Assembly: GCA_000161775.1 (NCBI GenBank)
Contig: GG704596.1
Coordinates: 2,827,362-2,891,361 of the forward strand
DNA length: 64,000 nt
Source of the DNA: Ruegeria lacuscaerulensis ITI-1157
Lineage (GTDB): Bacteria > Pseudomonadota > Alphaproteobacteria > Rhodobacterales > Rhodobacteraceae
Reading direction: 5' to 3'
In this document: one piece after another, positions 27,233-37,455 of the stretch
Position numbering within the stretch: the first letter of the stretch is position 1
Layout of the letters: the number at the start of each line of letters is the position of its first letter
Made by a program: the position numbers and the translations under genes
The notes under the pieces: model-generated
The model's database searches: none
Told to the model about the DNA's origin: nothing
What the model saw: the letters and a program-made list of their open reading frames with translations, nothing else

Positions 27233-27709
27233 TTATTTCGGCAGCAGAACCTTGTCGATCACGTGGATCACGCCATTGCTGGCCTCGATGTCGGCCTGCA
27301 CGACGTTTGCGCCGTCAACCTTGACGCCGTTCTTTGCGTTCACGCTCAGCCGGTCGCCCTGAACGGTCAGCACCTTCGCGCGCTTGCCGGCGATGTCCCC
27401 GGACATCACCTTGGCCGGGACGACGTGATAGGTCAGGATGGCAACCAGCTGATCCTTGTTCTCGGGCTGGAGCAGGCTCTCGACCGTGCCCTCGGGCAAC
27501 GCCGCAAATGCCTCGTCGGTGGGCGCGAACACGGTGAACGGGCCTTTGCCCTTCAGAGTGTCCACCAGTCCGGCAGCCTGTACGGCAGCGACCAGCGTAT
27601 TGAACGAGCCGGCGGCAACCGCGGTATCCACGATGTCTGCGGCTTTGGCATTGATCGGCAGAGCCAAGGCGATGGCGGCAGCGGCGCCCATGAATGTGCG
27701 ACGGAACAT
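27233..27709 (-). CDS. Fasciclin (FAS1) domain secreted protein
   Basis: 158 residues. A signal peptide ([18 protein letters not shown], cleavage near AKAAD) is followed by a single FAS1 domain with both signature boxes: [17 protein letters not shown] and [14 protein letters not shown] at the very end. FAS1 proteins act in adhesion or cell-surface binding; bacterial single-domain members are periplasmic or secreted. It faces the transpeptidase gene across a shared terminator. Confidence 0.94.
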   Translation of the reverse strand: MFRRTFMGAAAAIALALPINAKAADIVDTAVAAGSFNTLVAAVQAAGLVDTLKGKGPFTVFAPTDEAFAALPEGTVESLLQPENKDQLVAILTYHVVPAKVMSGDIAGKRAKVLTVQGDRLSVNAKNGVKVDGANVVQADIEASNGVIHVIDKVLLPK

Positions 27710-27782
27710 GGCTGATGTCTGCTCTCCAGCGTGTTATGGAAAGGGATACGGCGCGGTTGCGAAACCGGATCACGAAAAAAAA

Positions 27783-28634
27783 TCAGACCCCGGCGCGTTG
27801 CACCCAGATGCTCTGCGCCCTGCCGTCCTTCAGAAACGGAAGTGCCTCGACCGCGTCGGGACGGGCGCGTTGCAGGTAATACCCGGGCCAAAGCATTGAA
27901 AACGCACCCGATTGCAGCAGCGCGTGAAGCATGTACTGCTCGCCCCATCCAGGGCAGTCATAGAAGAACCGCTTGGGGTATTCGTAGGGAAGAAAAACAT
28001 CGTGCACATGGATCACCACCCCCGGTTTCAGGGTTGGAATGATCCGGCAGAACAGGTGCGCCACGTCGTTGCTCATCCGCACGACATGGCTGGAGTCGAT
28101 GAACAGCACGTCGCCCGCCTCCAGTTCGGCGAACAGCGCCGGGTCCACCTCCTCCAGCCGCTTCTGCTCGAACCGGTCGACAACATGGGCGATGTCGGCG
28201 CGGGGATAAGGGTCGATGGCTGTGATCTGCGTTTCCAGATCCCCGTCGATGATCGCCTGCCGGGTCACGCGGGTCGAGTTGCCACAACCGACCTCGATCA
28301 CCCGCTTGGGGCGGAACCGCCGGATCATAAGGTACAGCGCGTCCGCGTCCGGGCTGTCATAGTATCCGTTGCCGGTGCGGTATCCGGTCTGGTTGCGGGC
28401 CGGGTCCTTCAGGGCCGCAAGCGCATCCTTGTGCGTGGCATATTCGGCAACCAAGGGGCCTATATCGAAATCCTCCATCCCCGGTGACAGGGCATAGGCC
28501 GGGCGCTCCAACCCGCCTGCCCGCTCGAAGGCCTCGAGCCGCGCGCGCTCATCGCGTTCCGGCGCCTTGTCGATCAGCTTGACGCCAAAGCGGTCCAGAA
28601 TGGCGTTCAGCTTGGGAAATTTTCTGGGTTTCAC
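27783..28634 (-). CDS. Class I SAM-dependent methyltransferase (Methyltransf_24 type)
   Basis: 283 residues from the GTG at 28634, which has a GGAG ribosome site 9 bases upstream; an ATG at 28745 would add 37 residues with no family character. The SAM-binding motif I is [17 protein letters not shown], followed by an acidic motif (ITAIDPYP) and [17 protein letters not shown], as in the class that modifies cell-surface glycans or small molecules. The substrate is unknown. It is divergent from the carboxylate-amine ligase gene and next to the fasciclin gene. Confidence 0.82.
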   Translation of the reverse strand: MKPRKFPKLNAILDRFGVKLIDKAPERDERARLEAFERAGGLERPAYALSPGMEDFDIGPLVAEYATHKDALAALKDPARNQTGYRTGNGYYDSPDADALYLMIRRFRPKRVIEVGCGNSTRVTRQAIIDGDLETQITAIDPYPRADIAHVVDRFEQKRLEEVDPALFAELEAGDVLFIDSSHVVRMSNDVAHLFCRIIPTLKPGVVIHVHDVFLPYEYPKRFFYDCPGWGEQYMLHALLQSGAFSMLWPGYYLQRARPDAVEALPFLKDGRAQSIWVQRAGV

Positions 28635-28775
28635 TGTGGCGGCTCCGGCTTGGCATCTGGCTGCGGGCTGCTTACCGCTGCAAGCGGTCTCAGCGCAAGG
28701 CGGATCACCACAAACCCTTGGCAAATCGGGAATTTGTGTATTCACTTATCTTCAATGGGAACAGGGAGGCCCCGC

Positions 28776-29891
28776 ATGCAGCAGGATTTCACCATCGGCA
28801 TCGAAGAGGAATACCTGTTGGTCGACCGCGACAGCCTGCAACTGACCGAGGCGCCCGCTGGCCTGATGGAGGCCTGCCAGGCCGATTTCGAAGGCCAGGT
28901 CAGCCCGGAATTCCTGCAATGCCAGATCGAAGTGGGCACACGCCCCCATGCCACGATCAAGTCCGCACGCGAGGATCTGAAACGCCTGCGGTCCGGCGTG
29001 GCCAAACGCGCCGCCGAACACAACATGGCGCCGATCGCCGTGTCCTGCCACCCGTTTGCAGATTGGAAAGACCAGCACCACACGCGCAAGGAACGCTATG
29101 ACAACCTGCAACATGCCCTCGGCGGCGTGGCGCGGCGGATGCTGATCTGCGGCATGCATGTGCATGTGGGCGTCGAGGATGAGGCGCTGCGGGCCGACCT
29201 GATGCCGCAACTCAGCTATTTCCTGCCGCATCTGCTGGCGCTGTCGACTTCGTCGCCCTACTGGAATGGGCGCGATACGGGGTTGTCGTCGTATCGGCTG
29301 ACGGTGTTCGACAACCTGCCTCGCACCGGTCTGCCACCCGTGTTCGGCAGTTGGGCCGAATATGAACGCACCACCGGGGTTCTGGTCGAGTTGGGGGTGA
29401 TCGAGGACACCTCGAAGATCTGGTGGGACCTGCGCCCCTCGCACAGCTATCCGACTCTGGAAACGCGGATCATGGACGTGCAGCCGCGGCTTGAACACGC
29501 GCTGTCGCTGGCCGCCCTGATTCAGGCACTGACCCGGATGCTGTGCCGATTGAAAGGCCGCAACCTGCGCTGGAGGCAATATGACCGTTTCCTGATTGGC
29601 GAGAACCGATGGCGTGCGCAGCGCTACGGCGTGGGCGAAGGTCTGATCGATTTCGGCGACCGGTCGATCAAGCCGATGCCCGAGCTGATGGGCGAGCTGA
29701 TGGGCATGCTGGCCGAAGACGCCGAGACCCTTGGCACGATGGCAGAGTTGGCGCAGTTGCGCCAGATTGCCGAAACCGGCACTTCGGCCACCCGGCAACG
29801 CCGCATCCACGCCGAGGCGCAGGCCAAGGGGACCGACCCCGGTCAGGCCGTCGTGCGCCACCTGATCGAGGAATTCCACGCCGATCTGTAA
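28776..29891 (+). CDS. Carboxylate-amine ligase, YbdK-type glutamate-cysteine ligase 2 family
   Basis: 371 residues. N-terminal signature [16 protein letters not shown], then [12 protein letters not shown] and the C-terminal [13 protein letters not shown], all typical of the GCS2/YbdK group. Members make gamma-glutamyl-like amide bonds with ATP; E. coli YbdK has weak glutamate-cysteine ligase activity. The true substrate is unknown. ATG at 28776 follows CAGGGAGG. It ends 3 bp from the convergent alpha/beta hydrolase gene. Confidence 0.88.
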   Translation: MQQDFTIGIEEEYLLVDRDSLQLTEAPAGLMEACQADFEGQVSPEFLQCQIEVGTRPHATIKSAREDLKRLRSGVAKRAAEHNMAPIAVSCHPFADWKDQHHTRKERYDNLQHALGGVARRMLICGMHVHVGVEDEALRADLMPQLSYFLPHLLALSTSSPYWNGRDTGLSSYRLTVFDNLPRTGLPPVFGSWAEYERTTGVLVELGVIEDTSKIWWDLRPSHSYPTLETRIMDVQPRLEHALSLAALIQALTRMLCRLKGRNLRWRQYDRFLIGENRWRAQRYGVGEGLIDFGDRSIKPMPELMGELMGMLAEDAETLGTMAELAQLRQIAETGTSATRQRRIHAEAQAKGTDPGQAVVRHLIEEFHADL

Positions 29892-29894
29892 CGC

Positions 29895-30752
29895 TCATAA
29901 CGCGTTCAGAATCTGCCTGATCCGATCGACAATGGGCTCGGACACGCTGCGGGCTTTCCAATACCCAGCGTGCGAAAACGGATTCCATCCGGTGAAGAGG
30001 TTACCGACCCGGATGGCCTGATCGGTGATTTCGCCCGCCCCGACAAGCTGCCCATAGCTGGGCGCGATCGGTCCCAGCGGGAAGCCAAGAACGTCGTGCT
30101 TGTCGTAATAATTCTGCCACCAGTTCTGGAATTGCAGCGTCGGTGGCAATTCCTGATTGGGGCGTTGGATCGGCGTGATGTCCTGTTCGGGATAGGCGAA
30201 CAGAAAGATCGGGATGTTGCAGCCGATCGTAACCAGCCCGGCCACGGTCTGCATGTCCTCGACCGGAACGCCGTGCTGCGGCAATCCACCGTGGCGCAGG
30301 TGGCGCTGAAGGTCATAGATGTAGTTCGACATGATATGGCCGCCCAGGGAATGGGCGACGATCAGGATGGGCGCGCGTTCGCCGATTTGAAACCGGACGA
30401 TGCGCATCACCTGCGCGACCCGTTCATGGATGGCGGAATAGATCTTGTCGCTGCCATCGGGTGTCGGGCGATAGGATGCTGCGTCCGATAGGTTGCAAAC
30501 CACGAAGCGGCGCGCGCGGTCATAGCCCGTGTAGGGGCCGATGCTGTTCAGATAGGCCATCTGCCGCCCCTGCAGGATCTGCGCCCAGATCACTTCATGC
30601 CAGGCAACCATGCTCATGTCCTGTCCAAGCAGCCTCCCTGCCCGCTCGTGCAGGTCGCGCGAAAAAGTCGGCACCGAGGACGGCTGGTGCGGCCCGACCG
30701 ACTGGCTGCCCATTCCGTGTATCGCAACCACGGCCATTTTGTAATTCGACAT
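29895..30752 (-). CDS. Predicted alpha/beta hydrolase
   Basis: 285 residues. It begins with VVAIHGMGSQS, an oxyanion-type HGMG turn, and has the nucleophile elbow AHSLGGH near residue 135, so a lipase or esterase-like serine hydrolase fold is likely. There is no signal peptide, so it should be cytoplasmic. It is uncommon and the substrate cannot be guessed. It stands alone on the minus strand between a carboxylate-amine ligase and the valine operon. Confidence 0.72.
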   Translation of the reverse strand: MSNYKMAVVAIHGMGSQSVGPHQPSSVPTFSRDLHERAGRLLGQDMSMVAWHEVIWAQILQGRQMAYLNSIGPYTGYDRARRFVVCNLSDAASYRPTPDGSDKIYSAIHERVAQVMRIVRFQIGERAPILIVAHSLGGHIMSNYIYDLQRHLRHGGLPQHGVPVEDMQTVAGLVTIGCNIPIFLFAYPEQDITPIQRPNQELPPTLQFQNWWQNYYDKHDVLGFPLGPIAPSYGQLVGAGEITDQAIRVGNLFTGWNPFSHAGYWKARSVSEPIVDRIRQILNAL

Positions 30753-30869
30753 CCGGATATCCGATCGATCAAACCAACGAATGGCTCAGCATACCCGCCT
30801 TTTGGCAATCACCAAAATCCGGCGCATGTGCATCACGGGGTTTGCTCCGCGTGAAAAATTTCTGTAAGG

Positions 30870-30879
30870 ATTGCGCAAT
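30870..30879. promoter_or_regulatory. Palindrome ATTGCGCAAT upstream of acyl-CoA dehydrogenase
   Basis: A perfect 10-bp palindrome in the AT-rich part of the spacer, 48 bp before the acyl-CoA dehydrogenase start. It may be an operator for the valine operon; no regulator gene is adjacent. Confidence 0.3.
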
Positions 30880-30926
30880 AAATAAACAGTCGTTCAATTC
30901 ACGTCGCCACAAGGGGGAGACCGGCC

Positions 30927-32069
30927 ATGGATTTCGCGCTGACCGAGGAACAGACGGCCATTTTCGATATGGCCTACGCGTTCGGGCAAGAACAGATCGC
31001 ACCTTTCGCCCGCCAGTGGGAGGCCGAGGGCACCATACCCAAGGATCTGTGGCCAAAGGTCGGCGAGCTGGGCTTTGGCGGGCTCTACGTGTCCGAAGAA
31101 AGCGGCGGCTCGGGCCTGACCCGTCTGGACGCCACGCTGGTGTTCGAGGCGCTGTCGATGGCCTGCCCCTCGGTCGCGGCTTTTCTGTCGATCCACAACA
31201 TGTGCGCTAAGATGCTGGACAGCTTCGCCAGCGACGAACTGAAATCGCGCATCATGCCCGACGTTCTGAGCCTGAACACGGTACTCAGCTATTGTCTGAC
31301 GGAACCGGGTTCGGGGTCGGACGCAGCGGCGCTCAAGACGCGGGCCGAGCGCACCAACGACGGCTACACGCTGAACGGCACCAAGGCCTTCATTTCGGGC
31401 GGCGGCTATTCCGATGCCTATGTCTGCATGGTGCGCACAGGCGGCGACGGGCCCAAAGGGATCTCGACCGTCTATGTCGAGGATGGCACGCCGGGCCTCA
31501 GCTTCGGGGCGCTGGAACAGAAGATGGGCTGGAAAAGCCAGCCCACCGCGCAGGTCCAGTTCGACGACTGCAAGATCCCGGCCGAAAACCTTGTCGGGAC
31601 CGAGGGCGACGGGTTCAAATACGCGATGATGGGCTTGGATGGCGGGCGCCTGAACATCGCCTCATGTTCGCTGGGCGCGGCACAGGCGGGGCTGGACATG
31701 ACGCTGCAATACATGTCCGAGCGCAAGGCCTTCGGCCAGACCATCGATCAGTTTCAGGCCCTGCAGTTCAGGCTGGCCGACATGGAGATCGAGTTGCAGG
31801 CCGCCCGCACGTTCCTGCGTCAGGCGGCATGGAAGCTGGATCAGGGCGCGCCCGACGCCACCAAATTCTGCGCGATGGCCAAGAAATTCGTGACCGAGAC
31901 CGGATCGAAAGTGGTCGATCAGTGCCTGCAACTGCATGGCGGTTACGGCTATCTGGCCGATTACGGCATCGAAAAGCTTGTGCGCGATCTGCGGGTGCAT
32001 CAAATTCTGGAAGGCACGAACGAGATCATGCGCGTGATCGTCGCCCGGCAACTGCTCGCCCATCGCTGA
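30927..32069 (+). CDS. Acyl-CoA dehydrogenase, likely isobutyryl-CoA dehydrogenase
   Basis: 380-residue FAD enzyme. The FAD/substrate signature is CLTEPGSGSDAAALKTRA and the catalytic-base region near the C-terminus is QILEGTNEIMRVIVARQLL, with the expected glutamate. The operon partners (3-hydroxyisobutyryl-CoA hydrolase 7 bp downstream, then 3-hydroxyisobutyrate dehydrogenase) point to isobutyryl-CoA to methacrylyl-CoA in valine breakdown. The start has an AAGGGGGAG ribosome site. Substrate assignment is from context. Confidence 0.9.
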   Translation: MDFALTEEQTAIFDMAYAFGQEQIAPFARQWEAEGTIPKDLWPKVGELGFGGLYVSEESGGSGLTRLDATLVFEALSMACPSVAAFLSIHNMCAKMLDSFASDELKSRIMPDVLSLNTVLSYCLTEPGSGSDAAALKTRAERTNDGYTLNGTKAFISGGGYSDAYVCMVRTGGDGPKGISTVYVEDGTPGLSFGALEQKMGWKSQPTAQVQFDDCKIPAENLVGTEGDGFKYAMMGLDGGRLNIASCSLGAAQAGLDMTLQYMSERKAFGQTIDQFQALQFRLADMEIELQAARTFLRQAAWKLDQGAPDATKFCAMAKKFVTETGSKVVDQCLQLHGGYGYLADYGIEKLVRDLRVHQILEGTNEIMRVIVARQLLAHR

Positions 32070-32076
32070 GGTTTCC

Positions 32077-33111
32077 ATGTCCGATATCGACATCCGCACC
32101 ACGGGCCGCGCCGGCCGGATCACCCTGACCCGGCCCAAGGCCCTGAATGCGTTGAGCTACGAGATGTGCATGGCCATCGACACCGCCCTGCGCAATTGGC
32201 GCGAGGATGACGAGGTCGATCTGGTCATCCTGGACGCCGAGGGCGAAAAGGCCTTCTGCGCGGGCGGAGACATCGCCGAGTTGTACGCAACGGGCACCAA
32301 GGGCGATTATGCCTATGGGCAGAAGTTCTGGCGGGACGAATACCGCCTGAACGCGATGATCTTCGAATATCCCAAGCCGGTGGTCAGCTTCCTGCAGGGC
32401 TTCACCATGGGCGGCGGCGTGGGCATCGGCTGCCACGGCACGCACCGGATCGTCGGCGAAAGCTCGAAGATCGCGATGCCCGAATGCTCGATCGGGCTGG
32501 TGCCGGATGTGGGCGGATCGCTGCTGTTGGCGCTGGCGCCGGGGCGGTTGGGCGAATATCTGGGCGTCACCGGCGCGCGCATGGGTCCGGGCGACGCGAT
32601 CTATGCCGGGTTCGCCGACCACTTCATCCCGCAGGAGCAATGGCCCGACATGATCGAGATGCTCGAGGCCTCGGGCAATGCAGATTTGCTGGCTGAACAC
32701 GCCGCCCCTGCCCCGGACCGCACCCTGCCGCAGGACGACATCGACCGTTTCTTCGGCGGTGAAACCCTGGGCGACGTACTGACCGACCTGCGCAATGGCG
32801 ACACCGAATTCACGCGCGGCGCGCTCGCGGCGATGGGCCGCAATTCGCCGCTGTCCATGGCCTGCGCGATCGAGATGCTGCACCGCCTGCGCGGACCCGC
32901 CCTGACCATGCGCAAGGCGCTGGAGCTGGAATACCGCTTTACCTTCCGGTCGATGGAGCATGGCGATTTTCTGGAGGGCATCCGGGCGCAGATCATCGAC
33001 AAGGACCGCAACCCGAAATGGCAGTTTGCGGACATGAACGTGCCGGCCACGGCGGTATCACGGATGCTGATGCCCCTGGGCGCCGACACGCTGACATTCG
33101 AGGAGGAGTGA
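32077..33111 (+). CDS. 3-hydroxyisobutyryl-CoA hydrolase (enoyl-CoA hydratase family)
   Basis: 344 residues of the crotonase superfamily. Oxyanion-hole segments are AFCAGGDIAELY and GFTMGGGVGIGCHGTHRI, followed by MPECSIGLVPDVGGS, the pattern of HIBCH-type hydrolases. The length exceeds that of simple hydratases (about 260) and fits HIBCH. It splits 3-hydroxyisobutyryl-CoA in valine catabolism, limiting toxic methacrylyl-CoA. It lies 7 bp after the dehydrogenase and 4 bp before mmsB. Confidence 0.92.
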   Translation: MSDIDIRTTGRAGRITLTRPKALNALSYEMCMAIDTALRNWREDDEVDLVILDAEGEKAFCAGGDIAELYATGTKGDYAYGQKFWRDEYRLNAMIFEYPKPVVSFLQGFTMGGGVGIGCHGTHRIVGESSKIAMPECSIGLVPDVGGSLLLALAPGRLGEYLGVTGARMGPGDAIYAGFADHFIPQEQWPDMIEMLEASGNADLLAEHAAPAPDRTLPQDDIDRFFGGETLGDVLTDLRNGDTEFTRGALAAMGRNSPLSMACAIEMLHRLRGPALTMRKALELEYRFTFRSMEHGDFLEGIRAQIIDKDRNPKWQFADMNVPATAVSRMLMPLGADTLTFEEE

Positions 33112-33115
33112 AAAC

Positions 33116-33988
33116 ATGAAGATCGGGTTCATTGGCCTGGGCAACATGGGCGCGCCGATGGCGGCCAATCTGGCCAAGGCCGGTCACGACCTGACTGGGT
33201 TCGACACCGCGGGCGTGTCGGTCGAAGGCGTGACCAAGGCCGAAACGGCCACTGATGCGGTCCGCGGCGCCGAGGCGGTCATCACCATGCTGCCCAATGG
33301 CGACATCCTGCGCGCGGTGGCCGATCAGATCATTCCGCACATGGAGAAAGGCGCGGTATTCATCGACTGCTCGACCGTCGATGTGGACAGCGCCCGCGCC
33401 GTGGCGGAGCAGGCCGAACAGGCCGGGCTTCTGGCCGTGGACGCGCCCGTTTCGGGCGGAATCGGTGGCGCGGCCGCAGGCACGCTGACCTTCATGGCCG
33501 GCGGCTCGGACGCGGCCTTTGCCAAGGCGGCCCCGCTGTTCGAGATCATGGGCCAGAAGGCGGTCCATTGCGGTGCAGCGGGCGCAGGTCAGGCCGCCAA
33601 GATCTGCAACAACATGATCCTGGGCGTCACCATGATCGCCACCTGCGAGGCTTTTGCCCTGGCCGACAAGCTGGGCCTGGACAGGCAGAAGATGTTCGAC
33701 GTGGTCAGCACCTCGTCGGGCTACAGCTGGAGCATGAACGCCTATTGCCCCGCCCCCGGTGTCGGGCCCCAGTCGCCTGCCGACAACGACTACAAGCCCG
33801 GTTTCGCCGCCGAACTGATGCTCAAGGACCTGCGGCTCAGCCAGCAGGCCGCCGAAAGCGCCGACGCCGACACGCCGATGGGCCAGATCGCCACTGCGCT
33901 GTACGAACAGTTCGTCGAAGCCGAAGACGGCAAGGGCATGGATTTCTCGGCCATGCTGCCCCGTTTCGAAAAGCGCGGCCGCAGCTGA
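33116..33988 (+). CDS. mmsB: 3-hydroxyisobutyrate dehydrogenase
   Basis: 290 residues of the beta-hydroxyacid dehydrogenase family. NAD-binding GFIGLGNMGAPMAANL at the N-terminus, substrate-binding VDAPVSGGIGGAAAGTLTFM, and the catalytic Lys in AGQAAKICNNMI. It oxidises 3-hydroxyisobutyrate to methylmalonate semialdehyde, the substrate of MmsA encoded 7 kb upstream. Last gene of the valine operon. A stem-loop follows. Confidence 0.95.
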   Translation: MKIGFIGLGNMGAPMAANLAKAGHDLTGFDTAGVSVEGVTKAETATDAVRGAEAVITMLPNGDILRAVADQIIPHMEKGAVFIDCSTVDVDSARAVAEQAEQAGLLAVDAPVSGGIGGAAAGTLTFMAGGSDAAFAKAAPLFEIMGQKAVHCGAAGAGQAAKICNNMILGVTMIATCEAFALADKLGLDRQKMFDVVSTSSGYSWSMNAYCPAPGVGPQSPADNDYKPGFAAELMLKDLRLSQQAAESADADTPMGQIATALYEQFVEAEDGKGMDFSAMLPRFEKRGRS

Positions 33989-33991
33989 GCT

Positions 33992-34012
33992 TGGGCGGCA
34001 TTTCGCCGCCCA
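33992..34012 (+). other. Stem-loop after mmsB
   Basis: TGGGCGGC / GCCGCCCA, 8-bp stem with a 5-base loop, right after the mmsB stop. It has no T-run, so termination would be weak or Rho-assisted. Confidence 0.5.
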
Positions 34013-34090
34013 GGGCTTGCACTTCTGGCGGGCATTCCAAAATACTGGGAAAAGCGGCATGACGGCGCGACGAACCGAGGGGAACCGCCC

Positions 34091-34480
34091 ATGAAGACAC
34101 TGTTGAATATTGCACTGCTTGCCGGCCTGTCACTGACCCCGGTCTCGACGCTGGCTGACAACGGCAAAGGCAAGGGAAAGAACAAGGATACGTTCTCGGT
34201 CGAGCGCGTGGCCCCGCAGAAAGGCGCAAAATCCGTTGCCAACTGCCCGCCCGGGTTGGCGAAGAAGGCCGTGCCCTGCGTACCGCCCGGCCAGGTCAAG
34301 AAGTGGTACAAGGTCGGCGATCGGATTGATCGCGAATATGTCTGGATCGACGATCCGTACCGCTATGGCCTGAAACGCGGCGGCAACTACGTTCGCGCGG
34401 GCGACTACGTCTACAGCATCGACCCCGATACGCACAAAGTGCTGAACCTGATCGGCGCTGTGGCGGATATTCTGTACTGA
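34091..34480 (+). CDS. Small exported protein with an RcnB-like C-terminal part
   Basis: 129 residues. The signal peptide is MKTLLNIALLAGLSLTP with cleavage near TLAD. A lysine/glycine-rich stretch follows (NGKGKGKNKD), then a two-cysteine motif CPPGLAKKAVPCVPPGQ. The C-terminal domain, with VGDRIDREYVWIDDPYRYGL, resembles the RcnB family of periplasmic nickel/cobalt homeostasis proteins. Function is not established, and no metal gene is nearby. Ribosome site GAGGGG. Confidence 0.7.
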   Translation: MKTLLNIALLAGLSLTPVSTLADNGKGKGKNKDTFSVERVAPQKGAKSVANCPPGLAKKAVPCVPPGQVKKWYKVGDRIDREYVWIDDPYRYGLKRGGNYVRAGDYVYSIDPDTHKVLNLIGAVADILY

Positions 34481-34492
34481 CGCGCAGGCGGC

Positions 34493-37351
34493 CTATTCGG
34501 CCGCCACGCGTTCTGGGTTCAGCATCGGCTTGAGATATCGCCCGGTGTGGCTGCGCTCGCATTCGGCCACCTCTTCCGGGGTGCCGACCGCCACGATCTC
34601 GCCGCCGCCATCGCCCCCCTCGGGGCCGATGTCGATGATCCAGTCGGCGGTTTTCACCACGTCCAGATTGTGTTCGATCACCACGACCGTGTTGCCCTGA
34701 TCGACCAGTTCATGCAGCACTTCCAACAGCTTGCGCACGTCTTCGAAATGCAGGCCGGTGGTGGGCTCGTCCAGTATGTACAGGGTTCGGCCCGTCGAAC
34801 GTTTTGCCAGCTCTTTCGACAGCTTGACCCGCTGCGCCTCGCCGCCCGACAGGGTCGTGGCCTGCTGGCCGACCTTGATATAGCCCAGCCCGACACGGGC
34901 CAGCGCATCCATCTTGTCGCGGATCGAGGGCACGGCTTTGAAGAACTCCTGCGCGTCTTCGACCGTCATGTCCAGCACGTCAGCGATGGATTTGCCCTTG
35001 AACTTGATCTCGAGCGTTTCGCGGTTGTAGCGCGCGCCCTTGCAGGTCTCGCAGGTGACATAGACGTCGGGCAGGAAGTGCATCTCGATCTTGATGACCC
35101 CGTCGCCCTGGCAGGCCTCGCAGCGCCCGCCCTTGACGTTGAAGCTGAACCGTCCGGGCTTGTAGCCGCGCGCCTTGGCCTCGGGCAAACCAGCGAACCA
35201 GTCGCGGATCGGGGTGAAGGCGCCGGTATAAGTGGCCGGGTTCGATCGCGGCGTGCGCCCGATGGGCCGCTGGTCGATGTCGATAACCTTGTCCAGATGT
35301 TCGAGCCCCTTGATCGTTTCGCAGGGCGCCGGCGTCTGACGCGCCCCGTTCAGACGCATCGACGCGGTCTTGAACAGCGTCTCGATCGTCAAGGTTGACT
35401 TGCCGCCGCCCGACACACCGGTCACGCAGACGAACTTGCCCAGCGGAAACTCGGCCGTCACGTCTTTGAGGTTGTTGCCCGAAGCCTTTACGACCGTTAC
35501 CTTTTTCTTGTTCCCCTTGCGCCGTTCGGCGGGCACCGGAATTTCCCGGACCCCCGACAGATACTGCCCCGTGATCGAGGCCGCATCGGCCGCGATCTGC
35601 TCGGGTGTTCCGTGGCTGACCACCTGTCCGCCATGCACGCCGGCACCGGGCCCGATGTCGAACACATAGTCGGCTTCGCGGATGGCTTCCTCGTCATGCT
35701 CGACGACGATCACGGTGTTGCCCTGATCGCGCAGGTTCTTCAGCGTGCCCAAAAGGCGGTCATTGTCACGCTGATGCAACCCGATCGAGGGTTCGTCCAG
35801 CACGTAAAGCACCCCGGTCAGGCCCGAGCCGATCTGGCTGGCCAACCGGATGCGCTGGCTTTCGCCGCCTGACAGGGTGCCACTTGAACGAGACAGCGTA
35901 AGGTATTCCAAACCAACGTTATTCAAGAATCCCAGCCGCTCGCGAATCTCTTTCAGAATCGCGCGGGCAATCTCGTTTTTCTGGGCGCTCAGATGGTTCG
36001 GCGCGTCCTCGACCCAAGCCAGAGCCTCTTTGATCGACATCTCGACCACCTGGCCGACATGCAGCCCGGCAATCTTGACGGCCAGCGCCTCGGGGCGCAG
36101 GCGATAGCCCTCGCAGCTGTGGCAGGGACGGTTGTTCTGATACCGTTCGAATTCCTCACGGATCCACGCGCTGTCGGTTTCGCGATAGCGGCGCTCCATG
36201 TTCGGGATCACGCCCTCAAAGCTGCGGGTCACCTGATAGACCCGCCCGCCCTCGTCATAGCGGAACTGGATTTCATCATCGCCCGAGCCATACAGAAACA
36301 CCTGCTGCACATGCGCCGGAAGGTCCTTCCAAGGCGTGTTCTTGTCGAACTCATAGTGGCGCGCGATCGCCTCGATCGTCTGCAGGAAATAGGGCGACTT
36401 GCCCTTGCGCCACGGGGCCAGCGCGCCGTCATACAGTTTCAGCGTCTGATCGGGCACCACAAGCCGTTCGTCGAAAAACAGCTCGACCCCCAGCCCGTCG
36501 CAATCCGGGCAGGCCCCAAAGGGCGCGTTGAAGGAAAACAGGCGAGGTTCGATCTCGGGGATGGTGAACCCACTGACCGGACAGGCAAAATTTTCGGAAA
36601 ACGTGATGCGCTCGGGCTCGCCCTCGCGCGGAGCGGTCTCCAGAATCGCGATGCCATCGGCCAGGTCCAGCGCGGTGCGCAGGCTGTCGGCCAGACGGGT
36701 CTCCATCCCCTCGCGTACGACGATCCGGTCGACGACCACGTCGATGTCATGGCGGAACTTCTTGTCCAGCGTCGGCGGCTCGTCCAGTTCGTAGAACTGA
36801 CCATCGACCTTGACGCGCTGGAACCCCTGCTTGCGCAGGTCCAGAAACTCTTTCTTGTATTCACCCTTGCGGTCGCGAACGATGGGCGCCAGCAGATAGC
36901 CGCGGGTACCCTCCTCCATCGCCATGATCCGGTCGACCATGTCCTGCACCTGCTGGGCTTCGATCGGCAACCCGGTGGCGGGGCTGTAGGGCGTGCCTGC
37001 GCGCGCGAACAGCAGGCGCAGATAGTCATAGATCTCGGTCACCGTTCCCACGGTCGAACGCGGGTTCTTCGACGTGGTCTTCTGCTCGATCGAGATCGCC
37101 GGGGACAGGCCGCTGATGTGATCAACATCAGGCTTTTCCATCATGTCCAGAAACTGGCGCGCATAGGCCGACAGGCTTTCGACATAGCGGCGCTGGCCTT
37201 CGGCATAGATCGTATCGAACGCCAGAGACGACTTGCCTGACCCGGACAGCCCCGTGATAACAACCAGCTGATCGCGCGGAATGTCCACGTCGATGTTTTT
37301 CAGGTTGTGCTCGCGCGCGCCGCGCACCTCGATGTTCTTCAGCTCAGCCAT
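34493..37351 (-). CDS. uvrA: Excinuclease ABC subunit A
   Basis: 952-residue UvrA, the damage-scanning ATPase of nucleotide excision repair. The two ABC ATPase modules have Walker [13 protein letters not shown] (N-terminal) and [16 protein letters not shown] (C-terminal). Both signature motifs ([12 protein letters not shown] and [12 protein letters not shown]) and zinc-finger cysteines ([25 protein letters not shown]) are present. The length is standard. A perfect alphaproteobacterial LexA box lies 68 bp upstream of the start. Confidence 0.98.
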   Translation of the reverse strand: MAELKNIEVRGAREHNLKNIDVDIPRDQLVVITGLSGSGKSSLAFDTIYAEGQRRYVESLSAYARQFLDMMEKPDVDHISGLSPAISIEQKTTSKNPRSTVGTVTEIYDYLRLLFARAGTPYSPATGLPIEAQQVQDMVDRIMAMEEGTRGYLLAPIVRDRKGEYKKEFLDLRKQGFQRVKVDGQFYELDEPPTLDKKFRHDIDVVVDRIVVREGMETRLADSLRTALDLADGIAILETAPREGEPERITFSENFACPVSGFTIPEIEPRLFSFNAPFGACPDCDGLGVELFFDERLVVPDQTLKLYDGALAPWRKGKSPYFLQTIEAIARHYEFDKNTPWKDLPAHVQQVFLYGSGDDEIQFRYDEGGRVYQVTRSFEGVIPNMERRYRETDSAWIREEFERYQNNRPCHSCEGYRLRPEALAVKIAGLHVGQVVEMSIKEALAWVEDAPNHLSAQKNEIARAILKEIRERLGFLNNVGLEYLTLSRSSGTLSGGESQRIRLASQIGSGLTGVLYVLDEPSIGLHQRDNDRLLGTLKNLRDQGNTVIVVEHDEEAIREADYVFDIGPGAGVHGGQVVSHGTPEQIAADAASITGQYLSGVREIPVPAERRKGNKKKVTVVKASGNNLKDVTAEFPLGKFVCVTGVSGGGKSTLTIETLFKTASMRLNGARQTPAPCETIKGLEHLDKVIDIDQRPIGRTPRSNPATYTGAFTPIRDWFAGLPEAKARGYKPGRFSFNVKGGRCEACQGDGVIKIEMHFLPDVYVTCETCKGARYNRETLEIKFKGKSIADVLDMTVEDAQEFFKAVPSIRDKMDALARVGLGYIKVGQQATTLSGGEAQRVKLSKELAKRSTGRTLYILDEPTTGLHFEDVRKLLEVLHELVDQGNTVVVIEHNLDVVKTADWIIDIGPEGGDGGGEIVAVGTPEEVAECERSHTGRYLKPMLNPERVAAE

Positions 37352-37418
37352 TCAGGCCCCCAACTCGCAAGTGTCCTAGAGATAGGCGAGCGTTGCCGAG
37401 TCTCCAACCGAAAAGTTA

Positions 37419-37433
37419 GAACAAAGTGTGAAC
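37419..37433 (-). promoter_or_regulatory. SOS (LexA) box upstream of uvrA
   Basis: On the minus strand the sequence reads GTTC-ACACTTT-GTTC, an exact match to the alphaproteobacterial LexA box GTTCN7GTTC. It is 68 bp from the uvrA start codon, so uvrA should be induced by DNA damage. Confidence 0.85.
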
Positions 37434-37455
37434 GAGCAGATTTTCTCCGTCTGGG

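Noticed and set aside
28635..28745. N-terminal extension of the methyltransferase to an ATG at 28745
   Set aside because: The added 37 residues have a Cys/Pro-rich composition unlike the family, and the GTG at 28634 has a ribosome site.
35993..37240. 415-codon plus-strand frame opposite uvrA
   Set aside because: Shadow frame with the same biased composition; uvrA is certain.
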